Shown here: one piece after another, positions 18,040 through 27,118 of the stretch
Numbering within the stretch: position 1 is the first letter of the stretch
Layout of the letters: the number at the start of each line of letters is the position of its first letter
Assembly: GCA_944325155.1 (NCBI GenBank)
Contig: CALUYY010000004.1
Coordinates: 111,133 to 175,132 of the forward strand
Length of the DNA: 64,000 nucleotides
Direction of reading: 5' to 3'
From: Candidatus Gastranaerophilales bacterium
GTDB taxonomy: Bacteria > Cyanobacteriota > Vampirovibrionia > Gastranaerophilales > Gastranaerophilaceae
The notes under the pieces: model-generated
Databases searched by the model: none
Seen by the model: the letters and a program-made list of their open reading frames with translations, nothing else
What the model was told of the DNA's origin: nothing
Position numbers and translations under genes: made by a program

Positions 18040-18990
18040 ATGAAAAAGTACAGAATAGGAGTTGACGTAGGCGGCACCAACGTAAAACTTGCGCTTGTTG
18101 ATTTAAACGGCAAAATTGTTTATTCAAATACAACGCCTACACGTGCGGATTTGGGATATGAACATTCAATCGCAAACATCCAAAACGCAATTGAAGAATT
18201 AATGAGAGAAACAAACACTTCAAAAGATAATGTTGAAGCAATCGGCTTCGGGTTTCCGGGGCAAATCGATTATAAAGAAGGTGTTGTAAGGCTTTTAACC
18301 AATATGCCGGGTTGGGTTGAAGTTCCGCTTGCAAAAATCATGGAAGACAAATTTAAAATTCAAACCAAACTTGATAACGATGTCAGAGTTGCAACCCTTG
18401 GCGAATTAAAATACGGAGCGGGCAAAGGCTGCGACAACCTTATTTGTATTACGGTCGGAACAGGAATCGGCTCCGGGCTTGTATTTAACGGAAAATTAAT
18501 CCGAGGTTCAAAAAACGCCGCAGGTGAAATCGGGCATATTAAACTTACGATGTTTGACGGGCCTATTTGCGGTTGCGGAGATTGGGGCTGTTTGGAAGCT
18601 TATGCGTCCGGGCCTTCCATTGTTGCGGAAGCAAAAGAATATTTAAAAGGCGGAAAATCTTCCAAATTTAAAGAGCTCGCAACGGAAGAATTAAGCCCTT
18701 ATATAGTTGCACAGGCAGCACTTCAAGGGGATGCGGTTGCAAAAAGAATTTATACCAAAATGGGCGAGATAATAGGTTTTGGTTTAAGTTCCGTCGTGAA
18801 CCTTTTAAACCCCGAAAAAATCATTATCGGGGGCGGCGTTGCAGACGCAGGGGAAATTTTATTAAATCCGATAAGAGAAACAATTTCAAAGCGTGCAATG
18901 CCCATTCAGGCAAACAGCGTTGAAATCGTTCCCGCACAATTGGGCAACACGGCAGGCGTTATCGGCGCAAGCCTTTTGATTGAATCTTAA
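18040..18990 (+). CDS. ROK-family sugar kinase (glucokinase-like)
   Basis: This enzyme phosphorylates a sugar, probably glucose, with ATP. The phosphate-1 loop GVDVGGTNVKLAL is at the N-terminus. GQIDYKEGVV and TVGTGIGSGLVFNGKL follow, and the ROK zinc cluster appears as CGCGDWGCLEAYASG. The 316-residue length fits bacterial ROK glucokinases. CAGGAGAG precedes the ATG. A terminator follows 22 bases after the stop, so it is the last gene of its transcript. Confidence 0.9.
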   Translation: MKKYRIGVDVGGTNVKLALVDLNGKIVYSNTTPTRADLGYEHSIANIQNAIEELMRETNTSKDNVEAIGFGFPGQIDYKEGVVRLLTNMPGWVEVPLAKIMEDKFKIQTKLDNDVRVATLGELKYGAGKGCDNLICITVGTGIGSGLVFNGKLIRGSKNAAGEIGHIKLTMFDGPICGCGDWGCLEAYASGPSIVAEAKEYLKGGKSSKFKELATEELSPYIVAQAALQGDAVAKRIYTKMGEIIGFGLSSVVNLLNPEKIIIGGGVADAGEILLNPIRETISKRAMPIQANSVEIVPAQLGNTAGVIGASLLIES

Positions 18991-19012
18991 ATAAAATAAT
19001 TTAAAACCAAAG

Positions 19013-19049
19013 CTCCCGCACTCTGTCAAAATATGAGGCGGGAGTTTTT
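19013..19049 (+). terminator. Terminator after the ROK kinase
   Basis: CTCCCGC (19013-19019) pairs with GCGGGAG (19038-19044); the stem extends inward by CTC/GAG past one bulged A. Five Ts follow (19045-19049). Confidence 0.8.
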
Positions 19050-19114
19050 ATATGTGAAGAAATGTAACAAAAAATGTAAAACAGGCAATTATTGAAATCA
19101 TATATACTTTATAT

Positions 19115-19259
19115 ATATGTGATGAAAAGCTAAGGAGTTTTATAAGAGCATTTTCATCAGGAAAGAGAATTATCTAACCAATACACACTAACCTTCACTT
19201 CACACGGGGAATTACTTAAAAGAATTCCAGCGGTCTTAATTAATAAGACCGTTTTTTTT
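19115..19259 (+). ncRNA. Candidate small RNA ending in a strong terminator
   Basis: No reading frame fits this stretch. TATACT at 19103-19108 could place a start near 19115. The predicted RNA has a first hairpin (19121-19131 with 19147-19158, one bulge), a second hairpin GGAATT/AATTCC (19208-19213, 19223-19228), and a terminator with stem CGGTCTTA/TAAGACCG (19231-19251) and eight Ts. It is separated from the ROK kinase by that gene's own terminator. It does not match 6S, SRP RNA, tmRNA or RNase P motifs I know. Confidence 0.45.
19231..19259 (+). terminator. Strong rho-independent terminator
   Basis: Perfect 8-bp stem CGGTCTTA/TAAGACCG with a 5-base loop, followed by eight Ts (19252-19259). 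With no upstream gene left unterminated, it marks the end of a separate transcript. Confidence 0.8.
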
Positions 19260-19500
19260 GCGGAATTTCCGTAGGATGAAGCGATAGCGTAATCCGCCAA
19301 GGCGAACGGCTGACGGAGCGAAAAAAGTGCTTTAGCACTTTTGGAGCAAAGCTCAAAGACAGTGAGCCGCCAGGAAATTCCAAGACAGCGGAATTTCCGT
19401 AGGATGAAGCGATAGCGTAATCCGCCAAGGCGGACGGATGACGTCCGACCGAAGCTATCGATAACCGCCGTTGTGAGTGAGTGAAGGGCAGACGGTAAAA
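19260..19500. repeat. Direct-repeat element: two identical 45-bp copies, 128 bp apart
   Basis: The bases at 19260-19304 recur exactly at 19388-19432, and both copies are followed by related ACGG-TGACG sequence. Between them lies a perfect hairpin AAAAGTGC/GCACTTTT (19325-19344). The stretch is clearly more GC-rich than its surroundings. It contains no supported gene; a 62-codon minus frame across it follows the repeat and is not a gene. It looks like a dispersed intergenic repeat family or a fragment of one. Confidence 0.7.
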
Positions 19501-19515
19501 CTAAAAAAACACCGA

Positions 19516-21192
19516 TTATTCTTTTACTTTATAAACCCCGATAACAAAATTTTTATCATTGGCAAAGGTTTTTATATAATCATAATTTTCAAATACAAAA
19601 TCGCAGATTTTATTTCCGAAATCCCTGCAAAATAACGGTGTGCCGTAAATTGAATAATCAACATTGGTAAGCATTATATAATCGGGCTTATCATTATTCA
19701 AATCGTTTACAATTTTTTCTTCCCCCAAAATTTCAATGTGGTTTGGAAGCAATTGATAATATCTTAAATCCGTTTTTGTGTCCGATAAATAATTAAGCAT
19801 TGCGCCGTCAGGCAAAATAAGAACTTTTTTGTCTTTTAATTTATCCAAAAAATTAATCGTTTCTTTTATCGTAAAACCCGTTTTTGCGTCTGAAATTAAA
19901 AATTTTCCTTTATTTGTTTTAATTTCATATCTTGAAAAAAGAACCTGCGAAGTTGAATAATAAATAACATTAACAAGCGCAGTTAAAATCATAAAAGATA
20001 AAAACAGTTTGTTAAAAATTTTATTTTTAACGATTGAAGAAAAGAATATTAAATTAACAACCAAACCGGCGGGAAGAATATATGCGCTGTAATTTCCCGT
20101 ATAAATAAAATTAAATCTCATGCACAAAAACAATTGAACCAACGATAAAAATAAAAGCGGGATATTTTTTGTTTTATATGAATGATAAACAATAAATAAA
20201 GTCGTAATGCAAAGAAAAGAAAAAAGCTCGATTGAGCAAAACTCGCCCTTTACTATGCTTAAAACAAAAAATAAAACAAAAAGAAAAACAAATAATATTC
20301 TATATAAAATTTCTTTTTCTTTTTTAACTGGAAAATATAAAATTAAACCGCATAGCAAAAAAGGAATAATAAAAGAAAGAAAGCTCGATAAATTATATTT
20401 TATCCACAATATCGGGTTTGAGACAAAAACGGTTGAATTATAATATTTTAAAATTTTTGAATTTAAAAACGATTTTAAAAATTCAATATATGAAATAAAA
20501 TCATAAAAATTAAACCCCCCGATAAAAAGAATAAAAAAGCTTATAAAAACGGGTAAAAGAAATAATAAAAAAGAAATTATGACTTCTTTAATTTTTATTT
20601 TTTTATATAAAACAAGTAAAAAATAAGGAACAATTAAAAAAATAAATTCTATTTTAAGCGCAAAACAAATTCCCAAAAGAAAATAAGACAAATAAAGAAA
20701 CAACGTTTTATTTTCTTTCAGATATAAAAGAACAAAATAAACCGAAATAAATAAAATTGCGGAAGCGTATATAAAAGCGTATGAATATCCCATTACATAG
20801 TTAAATAAATATGAAACGTTGAACATCGTAATAAAAGGGACAATAATTGAAATTAAAAAAGATTTTTTTTCATCCGTAAAAAACCTTGAAATATGATAAA
20901 TAAAAATAACTATAATAAAGCTTGAAAAAACGCCCGTTATTCTTAAAGTATCAAAAGAAGATGAAAAAATTTTAAATAATAATGCATTAATCTGATATGA
21001 AAGCGGAAAATAAGATAAAAAAATTTCTTTAACGGGAAGTTCCCCTTCCATAACCGCTTTCGGAACCAAAAATTCTCTTCCGCAATCGTATAAAAGATTT
21101 CCGAATGAATAATAATTCGGTAAAATTGCCAAAAATAAAATTATACAGCCAAAAAAAGGATATAAAAAATCTTTCTTTTTTAAAAAATCCAT
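19516..21192 (-). CDS. Multi-pass membrane glycosyltransferase-like protein (GT-C / GT39-type)
   Basis: The 558-residue protein has roughly a dozen hydrophobic segments. An N-terminal loop with DCGREF and PVKEIFLSYFPLSY resembles the catalytic Asp/Glu loop of dolichyl-phosphate-mannose or ArnT-like GT-C enzymes, which transfer sugars from lipid-phosphate donors at the membrane. The last 120 residues are soluble (VLILPDGAMLNYLSD, PDYIMLTNVDYSIYG). The gene lies 20 bp after a pseudopilin gene in the tyrS-cysE set, so glycosylation of surface proteins or glycans is a guess. The donor and acceptor are unknown. Confidence 0.65.
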   Translation of the reverse strand: MDFLKKKDFLYPFFGCIILFLAILPNYYSFGNLLYDCGREFLVPKAVMEGELPVKEIFLSYFPLSYQINALLFKIFSSSFDTLRITGVFSSFIIVIFIYHISRFFTDEKKSFLISIIVPFITMFNVSYLFNYVMGYSYAFIYASAILFISVYFVLLYLKENKTLFLYLSYFLLGICFALKIEFIFLIVPYFLLVLYKKIKIKEVIISFLLFLLPVFISFFILFIGGFNFYDFISYIEFLKSFLNSKILKYYNSTVFVSNPILWIKYNLSSFLSFIIPFLLCGLILYFPVKKEKEILYRILFVFLFVLFFVLSIVKGEFCSIELFSFLCITTLFIVYHSYKTKNIPLLFLSLVQLFLCMRFNFIYTGNYSAYILPAGLVVNLIFFSSIVKNKIFNKLFLSFMILTALVNVIYYSTSQVLFSRYEIKTNKGKFLISDAKTGFTIKETINFLDKLKDKKVLILPDGAMLNYLSDTKTDLRYYQLLPNHIEILGEEKIVNDLNNDKPDYIMLTNVDYSIYGTPLFCRDFGNKICDFVFENYDYIKTFANDKNFVIGVYKVKE

Positions 21193-21212
21193 AAATTAAT
21201 TTTATCAAAAAA

Positions 21213-21944
21213 TTAATTTCTTGCGTTATACATAACTTTTTGCGCCACAACCCCGAAAGGTATTGCCTTATCTTCGGTTACCATAATTGAGAAAATATCT
21301 CTTAAATTTTTTTCATTCGGACCGGGCGTTTTATATACATTTTCTTTTTTTGCACAATTAGAATCCATGCAGTTAACGTTCCCCGGGGTCGGTTTTCTTT
21401 CGCCGTTTACATCAACCGTAATAATGCAGGGCGGTTTTGTTGTTCCGTTTTTATTGTTTGTAAGCCCCAGTGAACCGCACCCGCCGCAGCCTTCTTCGTC
21501 CGAATCGGGGTCAATAAAAGTTGCAATGCAAACATTGCCGCTGTTTTCATGAAGCACAAGATTTGTTTTTGCTCCGCTTTTTGCAAATTCATATCTTATG
21601 CCGTCTACCGTATAAAAAGCGGCATTATCATATTCCGTTCCGTTTGAAGCGGTATAAGTTTTATAAGGAACGCTTGTTGTTGTTTTCATAACGGACATAT
21701 GCTGAAGAAGATATTGAAATAAATCCGGGTTTTCGTAAGGGGTGGAGCTGTCCATTGTCATACCCGCCAAAAGCGCCTGATTTATCGTGTTTACGGCTTT
21801 TTTATAGCCCGTTTCAAATTCTCTCTGCTGGGTATTTTGAAACATTGCGGGTATAACAAGAATCGCAACCACTCCCAAAATGCCGAGAGTTATTAATATT
21901 TCAGCCAAAGTAAAAGCTTTTATTTTATTTTTTTGCACTTCCAA
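21213..21944 (-). CDS. Type IV pilin-like / pseudopilin protein
   Basis: The N-terminus KAFTLAEILITLGILGVV is a class III prepilin signal: Ala at -1, Phe at +1, Glu at +5, then a hydrophobic helix. The globular part has four to six Cys and a DVNGERKPTP loop that resembles the metal-binding DxNGD loop of pseudopilins. It ends DIFSIMVTEDKAIPFGVVAQKVMYNARN in three blocks shared with the paralog at 24066. The start is probably TTG 21944, with GTG 21938 as an alternative. No pilus assembly genes are in the window. Confidence 0.82.
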   Translation of the reverse strand: MEVQKNKIKAFTLAEILITLGILGVVAILVIPAMFQNTQQREFETGYKKAVNTINQALLAGMTMDSSTPYENPDLFQYLLQHMSVMKTTTSVPYKTYTASNGTEYDNAAFYTVDGIRYEFAKSGAKTNLVLHENSGNVCIATFIDPDSDEEGCGGCGSLGLTNNKNGTTKPPCIITVDVNGERKPTPGNVNCMDSNCAKKENVYKTPGPNEKNLRDIFSIMVTEDKAIPFGVVAQKVMYNARN

Positions 21945-22020
21945 TTATCTGCCGGATTTTAAACTAAACATAAAAATTATAACAAATTACCGCTTTATTG
22001 CAATTAAAACCCGCATAAAA

Positions 22021-22770
22021 TCAATCATTTGCTTCATATTTATCAAATTTTTCTTTTAATTCTTTAACCTCATAAGTTAAGCGCCTGATTTCACAGGTAA
22101 CGGGATCGGGGATTTTGTTGTGCAATAACTGCCCCTGAACAAAAAATCTTTGTCTTGTAATATGCCCCGGTACTCCGACAACGGTTGAATGTTCGGGAAC
22201 ATCGTCAATAACAACAGACCCTGCGCCGATATTGGAATCCGAACCTATTGTTATGTTCCCTAAAACCTTTGCGCCCGCACCGATTGTTACTCTGTCGCCT
22301 ATCGTGGGGTGTCTTTTGCCTCGGTCTTTTCCCGTTCCTCCGAGGGTAACTCCCTGATATATAAGAACATTGTCGCCGATAACTGTTGTTTCGCCGATTA
22401 CAACGCCCATGCCGTGGTCAATAAAAAACTTTTCGCCGATAGCGGCACCAGGGTGAATTTCAATTCCCGTTAAAAACCTTGCAATTTGCGAAATCAGCCT
22501 CGGTATAAAAGGGATTTTCCATTTTTTTAATTTGTTTGCGATTCTGTAACACAAAAGCGCATGGAATCCGGGGTATAAAAGCAAAATCTCCAAAATGCTT
22601 TTTGCCGCAGGGTCTTTATCTTTTATATTGTTAATATCGTCTATTACCCTTTTAATTCCTCTTATAAGGGCGATTTTTGATTTTTTCTTAACGGAATTTA
22701 TTTTTTTATCAAATTCTTCCGTCAGGATTTCATCTTCATTATTTTTATTATCGGAAGATAATTCTTGCAT
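22021..22770 (-). CDS. cysE: Serine O-acetyltransferase
   Basis: CysE makes O-acetylserine from serine and acetyl-CoA, the first step of cysteine synthesis. Left-handed beta-helix hexapeptide repeats ([22 protein letters not shown], split by the family's HGMGVVIGE motif) follow an N-terminal helical domain. [19 protein letters not shown] and [11 protein letters not shown] are typical. A 60-residue charged extension precedes the usual domain. I choose ATG 22770, which leaves a 23-bp overlap with tyrS; an in-frame start at 22809 would overlap by 62 bp. Confidence 0.92.
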   Translation of the reverse strand: MQELSSDNKNNEDEILTEEFDKKINSVKKKSKIALIRGIKRVIDDINNIKDKDPAAKSILEILLLYPGFHALLCYRIANKLKKWKIPFIPRLISQIARFLTGIEIHPGAAIGEKFFIDHGMGVVIGETTVIGDNVLIYQGVTLGGTGKDRGKRHPTIGDRVTIGAGAKVLGNITIGSDSNIGAGSVVIDDVPEHSTVVGVPGHITRQRFFVQGQLLHNKIPDPVTCEIRRLTYEVKELKEKFDKYEAND

Positions 22771-23947
22771 ATTTTCTTTTTCCCGCCTGCAAAACACCCG
22801 TTTTATCAATCAGGGTTTGGATGTCTGTTATTTTTTCGTTTTCAAATTTAACTCCGCCTCCCGCAATAAGCCTTTTTGCTTCACCTTTTGAGGGGGCAAA
22901 ATTTAATTTAACGATTAAATCTGTAATTAACATCGGACAATCAAGCTTAACTTCTTCAATGTCATCCGGGATTCCTTTGTTTTGAACGACATTTATAAAT
23001 TCATTTTGCGCTTTAACCGCATTTTCTTCTCCCTGATACATTTTTGTTATTTCAAATGCAAGGCGCATTTTTTCATCTCTCGGGTTATTGTTTTTGTTAA
23101 ATTCCAAATCCGTTAAAAGCGTATAGTATTTTTCCATTAAATTATCGGGAATTGACATTAATTTCCCGTACATATCTTTAGGAGAATCAGTTAAAGAAAT
23201 GCAGTGTTCGGGGTATGTTTTTGACATTTTGACTTCGCCGTCCGTTCCTTCGATTAAAGGAAGCATCATTGCGATTTGTCCGTCCGTTTGTCCGTAAAAA
23301 CTTTGTATATCTCTTCCCATTAAAAGGTTAAAGGTCTGATCCGTTCCGCCCAGTTCAATATCCGCTTTAATTTCCGCACTGTCATAAGCCTGCATTAAAG
23401 GATAGAAAAATTCAACAACGCTTATGGGTTTGCCTTCCGTATATCTTTTTTGGAAATCATCCCTTGTTAAAAGTCTTGCAACGGTTGTTGAAGAAGCAAG
23501 CTTTAAAACATCCGTAAATTTTAAATTTAAAAGCCAATCCGCATTATTAACAACTTCCGCTTTATCAACATCAACAACTTTTGACATCTGGTCAAAATAT
23601 GTTTTTGCGTTTTTTTCAACCTGTTCTTTGGTTAAAGCGGGTCTTGTTTCGGATTTGCCCGAAGGGTCTCCGACCATTGCGGTTGCGCCTCCGACAAGCA
23701 AAACTACCGTATGCCCGAGTTCCTGAAATTTTTTTAATTTTCTCATAACAACGGTATGTCCGAGATGTAAATCGGGTCTTGTGGGGTCAAGCCCGAGTTT
23801 TACCCTAAGGGGAGTATTTGTTTCATAAGATTTTTGAAGTTTTTTTGCAAGCCCCATAACCCCGTCAGGTACTATTGTCGCACCTTTGGCTAAATTTTCC
23901 GCCTGTTTTATAAATTTTTCATCAATTTTTATTTCAGCTTCATTCAT
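22748..23947 (-). CDS. tyrS: Tyrosine-tRNA ligase
   Basis: This class I synthetase charges tRNA-Tyr. The HIGH box is HLGH at residues 61-64 in [13 protein letters not shown]. The KMSKS box is KMSKT at about 240-244. A C-terminal S4 RNA-binding domain is visible ([23 protein letters not shown]). ATG 23947 has AAGGA eight bases upstream; a TTG one codon earlier is less likely. It overlaps cysE, so tyrS-cysE are probably co-transcribed. I see no T-box leader. Confidence 0.95.
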   Translation of the reverse strand: MNEAEIKIDEKFIKQAENLAKGATIVPDGVMGLAKKLQKSYETNTPLRVKLGLDPTRPDLHLGHTVVMRKLKKFQELGHTVVLLVGGATAMVGDPSGKSETRPALTKEQVEKNAKTYFDQMSKVVDVDKAEVVNNADWLLNLKFTDVLKLASSTTVARLLTRDDFQKRYTEGKPISVVEFFYPLMQAYDSAEIKADIELGGTDQTFNLLMGRDIQSFYGQTDGQIAMMLPLIEGTDGEVKMSKTYPEHCISLTDSPKDMYGKLMSIPDNLMEKYYTLLTDLEFNKNNNPRDEKMRLAFEITKMYQGEENAVKAQNEFINVVQNKGIPDDIEEVKLDCPMLITDLIVKLNFAPSKGEAKRLIAGGGVKFENEKITDIQTLIDKTGVLQAGKRKYARIIFR

Positions 23948-24011
23948 CAATATTTCCTTTTTTTAAAAAAAACTTTAATCTTTTAAAATTATAATAACAA
24001 AAAATCATGAT

Positions 24012-24046
24012 AACAAAAAGCGGGATAATATATCCCGCTTTTTGTT
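24012..24046 (-). terminator. Terminator of the second pseudopilin gene
   Basis: A 16-bp inverted repeat with a GCGGGATA/TATCCCGC core (24020-24027, 24031-24038) and a 3-base loop lies 20 bases past the minus-strand stop at 24066, with a T-run on both sides. It could work in either direction. Confidence 0.85.
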
Positions 24047-24065
24047 TTAAGTTTTATACTCAAAA

Positions 24066-24767
24066 CTATTTTTGTGCCTGATACATTGCTTTTTGAGCAG
24101 ATACACCGAGAGGAACAGCTTTTTCATCCGTAATCATGATAGTAAATACGTCTTTAAGAAGTTTTTCTCCGGGTCCGGGCCATGAGTATTGAGCTGCTGT
24201 TGAAGCATTGTTCGGGTTCGGTTTTCTGTCCCCGTTAACGTCAACCATAATTAAGCAGGGGTGGTTGTTTGTGCTGTTGGGGTTTGTAGCTAAACCGCTT
24301 GAACCGCAGCTTCCGATGAAATTTGAATCTGCATCGGGGTCAACAGCCGTAGCATCGTTAAATGTCATTTGTGTTTCAATTGTTTCGCCTGCGCTGTTTG
24401 TGCCTGCTTCATGCAAAGTAAATGTTCTTGTGTTTGTCGGAACTTCAAATCTCATACCGTCTGTTGTATAGAAAGCATAGTTACCGTCATTGTTGAATGT
24501 AAGGTCTGTTGTTGATTTCATAACAGACATATGTTGTTGAAGATAACCGAATAAGTTTGAGTTATCATAAGGAGTTTCGCCTTCAAGAGCAACGTTCATC
24601 GTAATTGAAGAGTTCAAAACCGAAACCGCTTTTCTCAAACCTGTTTTAAATTCGGATTGGTTAGTGTTTACGATAACGGAAGGAATTGTCATCGCAGCAA
24701 CTACACCGATAATAGCCAAAGTAATCAAAACTTCAGCCAATGTAAAACCTAAGCTCTTTTTCATCAT
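24066..24767 (-). CDS. Type IV pilin-like / pseudopilin protein (paralog)
   Basis: The N-terminus LGFTLAEVLITLAIIGVV is a canonical prepilin peptidase site with Gly at -1 and Glu at +5. The mature protein shares blocks with the protein at 21213: QQHMSVMKSTT, FYTTDGMRFEV, LIMVDVNGDRKPNP and a C-terminal VFTIMITDEKAVPLGVSAQ. Cys residues flank the SCGSSG loop. It has its own terminator and AAGG before the ATG, so it is a single-gene transcript. It could be a major surface filament subunit or a secretion pseudopilin. Confidence 0.85.
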   Translation of the reverse strand: MMKKSLGFTLAEVLITLAIIGVVAAMTIPSVIVNTNQSEFKTGLRKAVSVLNSSITMNVALEGETPYDNSNLFGYLQQHMSVMKSTTDLTFNNDGNYAFYTTDGMRFEVPTNTRTFTLHEAGTNSAGETIETQMTFNDATAVDPDADSNFIGSCGSSGLATNPNSTNNHPCLIMVDVNGDRKPNPNNASTAAQYSWPGPGEKLLKDVFTIMITDEKAVPLGVSAQKAMYQAQK

Positions 24768-24871
24768 TTAATTACCTTTCATAATAATTAGGACCAAATT
24801 CATTATAACTATTTTTTACCCCCCGTGCAATAATAGTGGCAAAAATACACCAATTGTGTGAACAAATTAAT

Positions 24872-25996
24872 TTATTTTTGATTGTTCTTAAATACCGTTT
24901 TAACGCTAAATAACGTAATTATTGAAATTATAAAGATTGGTAACAAATTTAAAAAAATGTAATAAAAATTCATATTTTTTAAAATAATTCCCTTTGAAAT
25001 TACGAGAAAAAATCTTAAAGGATTAATTATTGTCATTTTTTGCAAAAATAAAGGCGTTATGTTTTCTATGGGCGTTGTGTATCCGGATAACATCATGGCG
25101 GGGAACATAAAAACAAAAACAAGAAGCATTGACTGCTGCTGGGTTCTTGAAAATGCCGAGATAAAAAGTCCGATTAAAGAAATTGAAAATAAAAATATGC
25201 ACAAAGAAAAGATGTATAAAAATATTGACCCCAAAAAAGGAATTTTAAATATAAAAATTGAGATTAAAAGAATTATAACCCCGTTTAAAACGCCGAAAAA
25301 TAAAGGAATTAAAATTTTCCCCGCAATGATTTCTTCAATTTTTAAAGGCACTATAAGAAGTTCATCAAACGTTCCCTGTTCTTTTTCTCTTGCAAGGGAT
25401 AATGCCGAAAGCAAAATTACCGTCGTCATGGGTAAAATGCCCATAAGGCTTGAGATTATAAACCATCTGTAAGATAGATTCGGGTTAAATTTATTTCTTA
25501 TGACAAAATTAATTATGTTTTTATTAATATTTTGCCCCAGAGGCGCAAAATTTGAAGCAATTTCCGTTATATAGCCCGCTATTATCCGGCTTGAATTTGT
25601 TTTTCTTCCGTCCGAAATTATTAAAATTTCAGGATTATCTTTCATTTTATATTTTTTTGTAAAATCGTTTTTTATATAAATTGCGGCTTTTATTTTTTGT
25701 TCATCAAGCGCTTTTTTTAATTCTTTATTGTTTTTAAAGTAATAAATTTTTGAAAAATATCTGCTTGTTTGAATTTCTCTTATAAATTCTCTTGAAATTT
25801 CGCTGTTATCTTCGTTTAAAACGCCCGCACGGATATTTTCGATATCAAGCGTTGCCGCATAAGAGAAAACAAATAACTGTAAAACGGGCGGTAAGAATAT
25901 AACGGCTCTGCTTCTTTTGTCCTGCCAGATTGTATGAAATTCTTTTTTGATTAACGAAATTAACGGAAGATATTTTCTTTTTAATTTTTCAAACAT
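24872..25996 (-). CDS. ABC-2 type permease of efflux system (YbhR-like)
   Basis: The 374-residue inner-membrane protein has an N-terminal helix (SRAVIFLPPVLQLFVFSYAA), a large extracytoplasmic domain, and five C-terminal helices with the ABC-2 signature region (LSLAREKEQGTFDELLIVPLK). It starts directly after the stop of the other permease and is the last gene of the five-gene operon. With it, it would form the membrane channel powered by the double ATPase. Substrates of YbhFSR-like systems are drugs or cations; here unknown. Confidence 0.88.
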   Translation of the reverse strand: MFEKLKRKYLPLISLIKKEFHTIWQDKRSRAVIFLPPVLQLFVFSYAATLDIENIRAGVLNEDNSEISREFIREIQTSRYFSKIYYFKNNKELKKALDEQKIKAAIYIKNDFTKKYKMKDNPEILIISDGRKTNSSRIIAGYITEIASNFAPLGQNINKNIINFVIRNKFNPNLSYRWFIISSLMGILPMTTVILLSALSLAREKEQGTFDELLIVPLKIEEIIAGKILIPLFFGVLNGVIILLISIFIFKIPFLGSIFLYIFSLCIFLFSISLIGLFISAFSRTQQQSMLLVFVFMFPAMMLSGYTTPIENITPLFLQKMTIINPLRFFLVISKGIILKNMNFYYIFLNLLPIFIISIITLFSVKTVFKNNQK

Positions 25997-27118
25997 TTAT
26001 TCAATCACCTCTTTTGTGCAAAAGTAAGTTAATAAAAAGACGACAGCGGCAAATGCAAAAAGGTAAATTGAAGATATAATTAAAATTTTATAGACGTTTC
26101 CCGTTAAAAACAGGCTTGAAATTGATGAAACATAATATTTGGCCGGGATTATACAGGATATCATTCTTATAATAAAAGGCATTGAATCAATTTCATAAAT
26201 AAGCCCCGATAACATCATTGAAGGCATAAAGCTGATTGTTCCCGCCATTTGCCCCGCTATAAATTGATCTTTTGCAATTGTCGAGATAAAAAGTCCCGTA
26301 CCTATGCTTGTGAGCATAAAAAGAGATGAAATCAGAAAAAGAAAGAAATATGAACCAATATAGGGTACTTTAAAAATTGCAATTATAATAAAAAAGCAAA
26401 AAATAACAGAGAGCATGCTCAATATAAAATAGGCAATATATTTTGAAATTAAAAATTCAAATTTTGTAATTTCAGTTGTTAAAATTGCTTCCATTGTTCC
26501 TCTTTCCCATTCTCTTGCAATGACAAGCGCGGTTAAGATGGCGCCTGTCAGCGTCATTATGATTGAAATTGACCCCGGAAGAATAAAATATACGCTTTTT
26601 AGCGAGGGGTTATACCAAATTCTTAAAATCGGGCTTATTATTGAAGAATTTGATTTTTTGCCGGATTTAATTTTTTCATATTCAAGATAAGATTCAACGC
26701 TTCCTTTAATATAAGATGAAACAAATTTTGCGGTGTTCGGTTCTGACCCGTCCGTTATAATCTGGATTTTCGGGTTTGAATTTTTTTTAAATTCTTTTGT
26801 AAAATTAACGGGAATAACGGCGTATCCTCTTATTATTCCGCCTGACAAAAGTTTATTTGCTTCAATTTCGTTTTTTATATAAATACAGTCAAGAAATTTT
26901 GTGTTATTAAGGCTTTCTTTTATATCTCTTGATAAAATCGTGTTATTTTCATCTATTATTCCGATTTTTATGGTATTGGTGTCAAAATTTATTCCGAAAC
27001 CGAATAAAAAAAGAAGTATCAAAGGAAGAACAAATGCAATTAAAATGCTTGAAAAATCCCTTGTTATCTGTCTGAATTCTTTTATTACGAAAGTAAAAAT
27101 TATGTTTTTATTCATCAT
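25997..27118 (-). CDS. ABC-2 type permease of efflux system (YbhS-like)
   Basis: The architecture is as in the next gene: one N-terminal helix (SSILIAFVLPLILLFLFGFG), a periplasmic domain of about 150 residues, and five helices including TALVIAREWERGTMEAILTTE. The frame opens at 27157, but ATG 27118 (or 27115) leaves only about 10 bp overlap with the ATPase gene. The two permeases are diverged paralogs and should form a heterodimer. Confidence 0.86.
   Translation of the reverse strand: MMNKNIIFTFVIKEFRQITRDFSSILIAFVLPLILLFLFGFGINFDTNTIKIGIIDENNTILSRDIKESLNNTKFLDCIYIKNEIEANKLLSGGIIRGYAVIPVNFTKEFKKNSNPKIQIITDGSEPNTAKFVSSYIKGSVESYLEYEKIKSGKKSNSSIISPILRIWYNPSLKSVYFILPGSISIIMTLTGAILTALVIAREWERGTMEAILTTEITKFEFLISKYIAYFILSMLSVIFCFFIIIAIFKVPYIGSYFFLFLISSLFMLTSIGTGLFISTIAKDQFIAGQMAGTISFMPSMMLSGLIYEIDSMPFIIRMISCIIPAKYYVSSISSLFLTGNVYKILIISSIYLFAFAAVVFLLTYFCTKEVIE

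Noticed and set aside
19240..19428. 62-codon minus-strand frame across the 45-bp repeats
   Set aside because: Its sequence follows the duplicated DNA and the hairpin; it resembles no protein and has no start signals.
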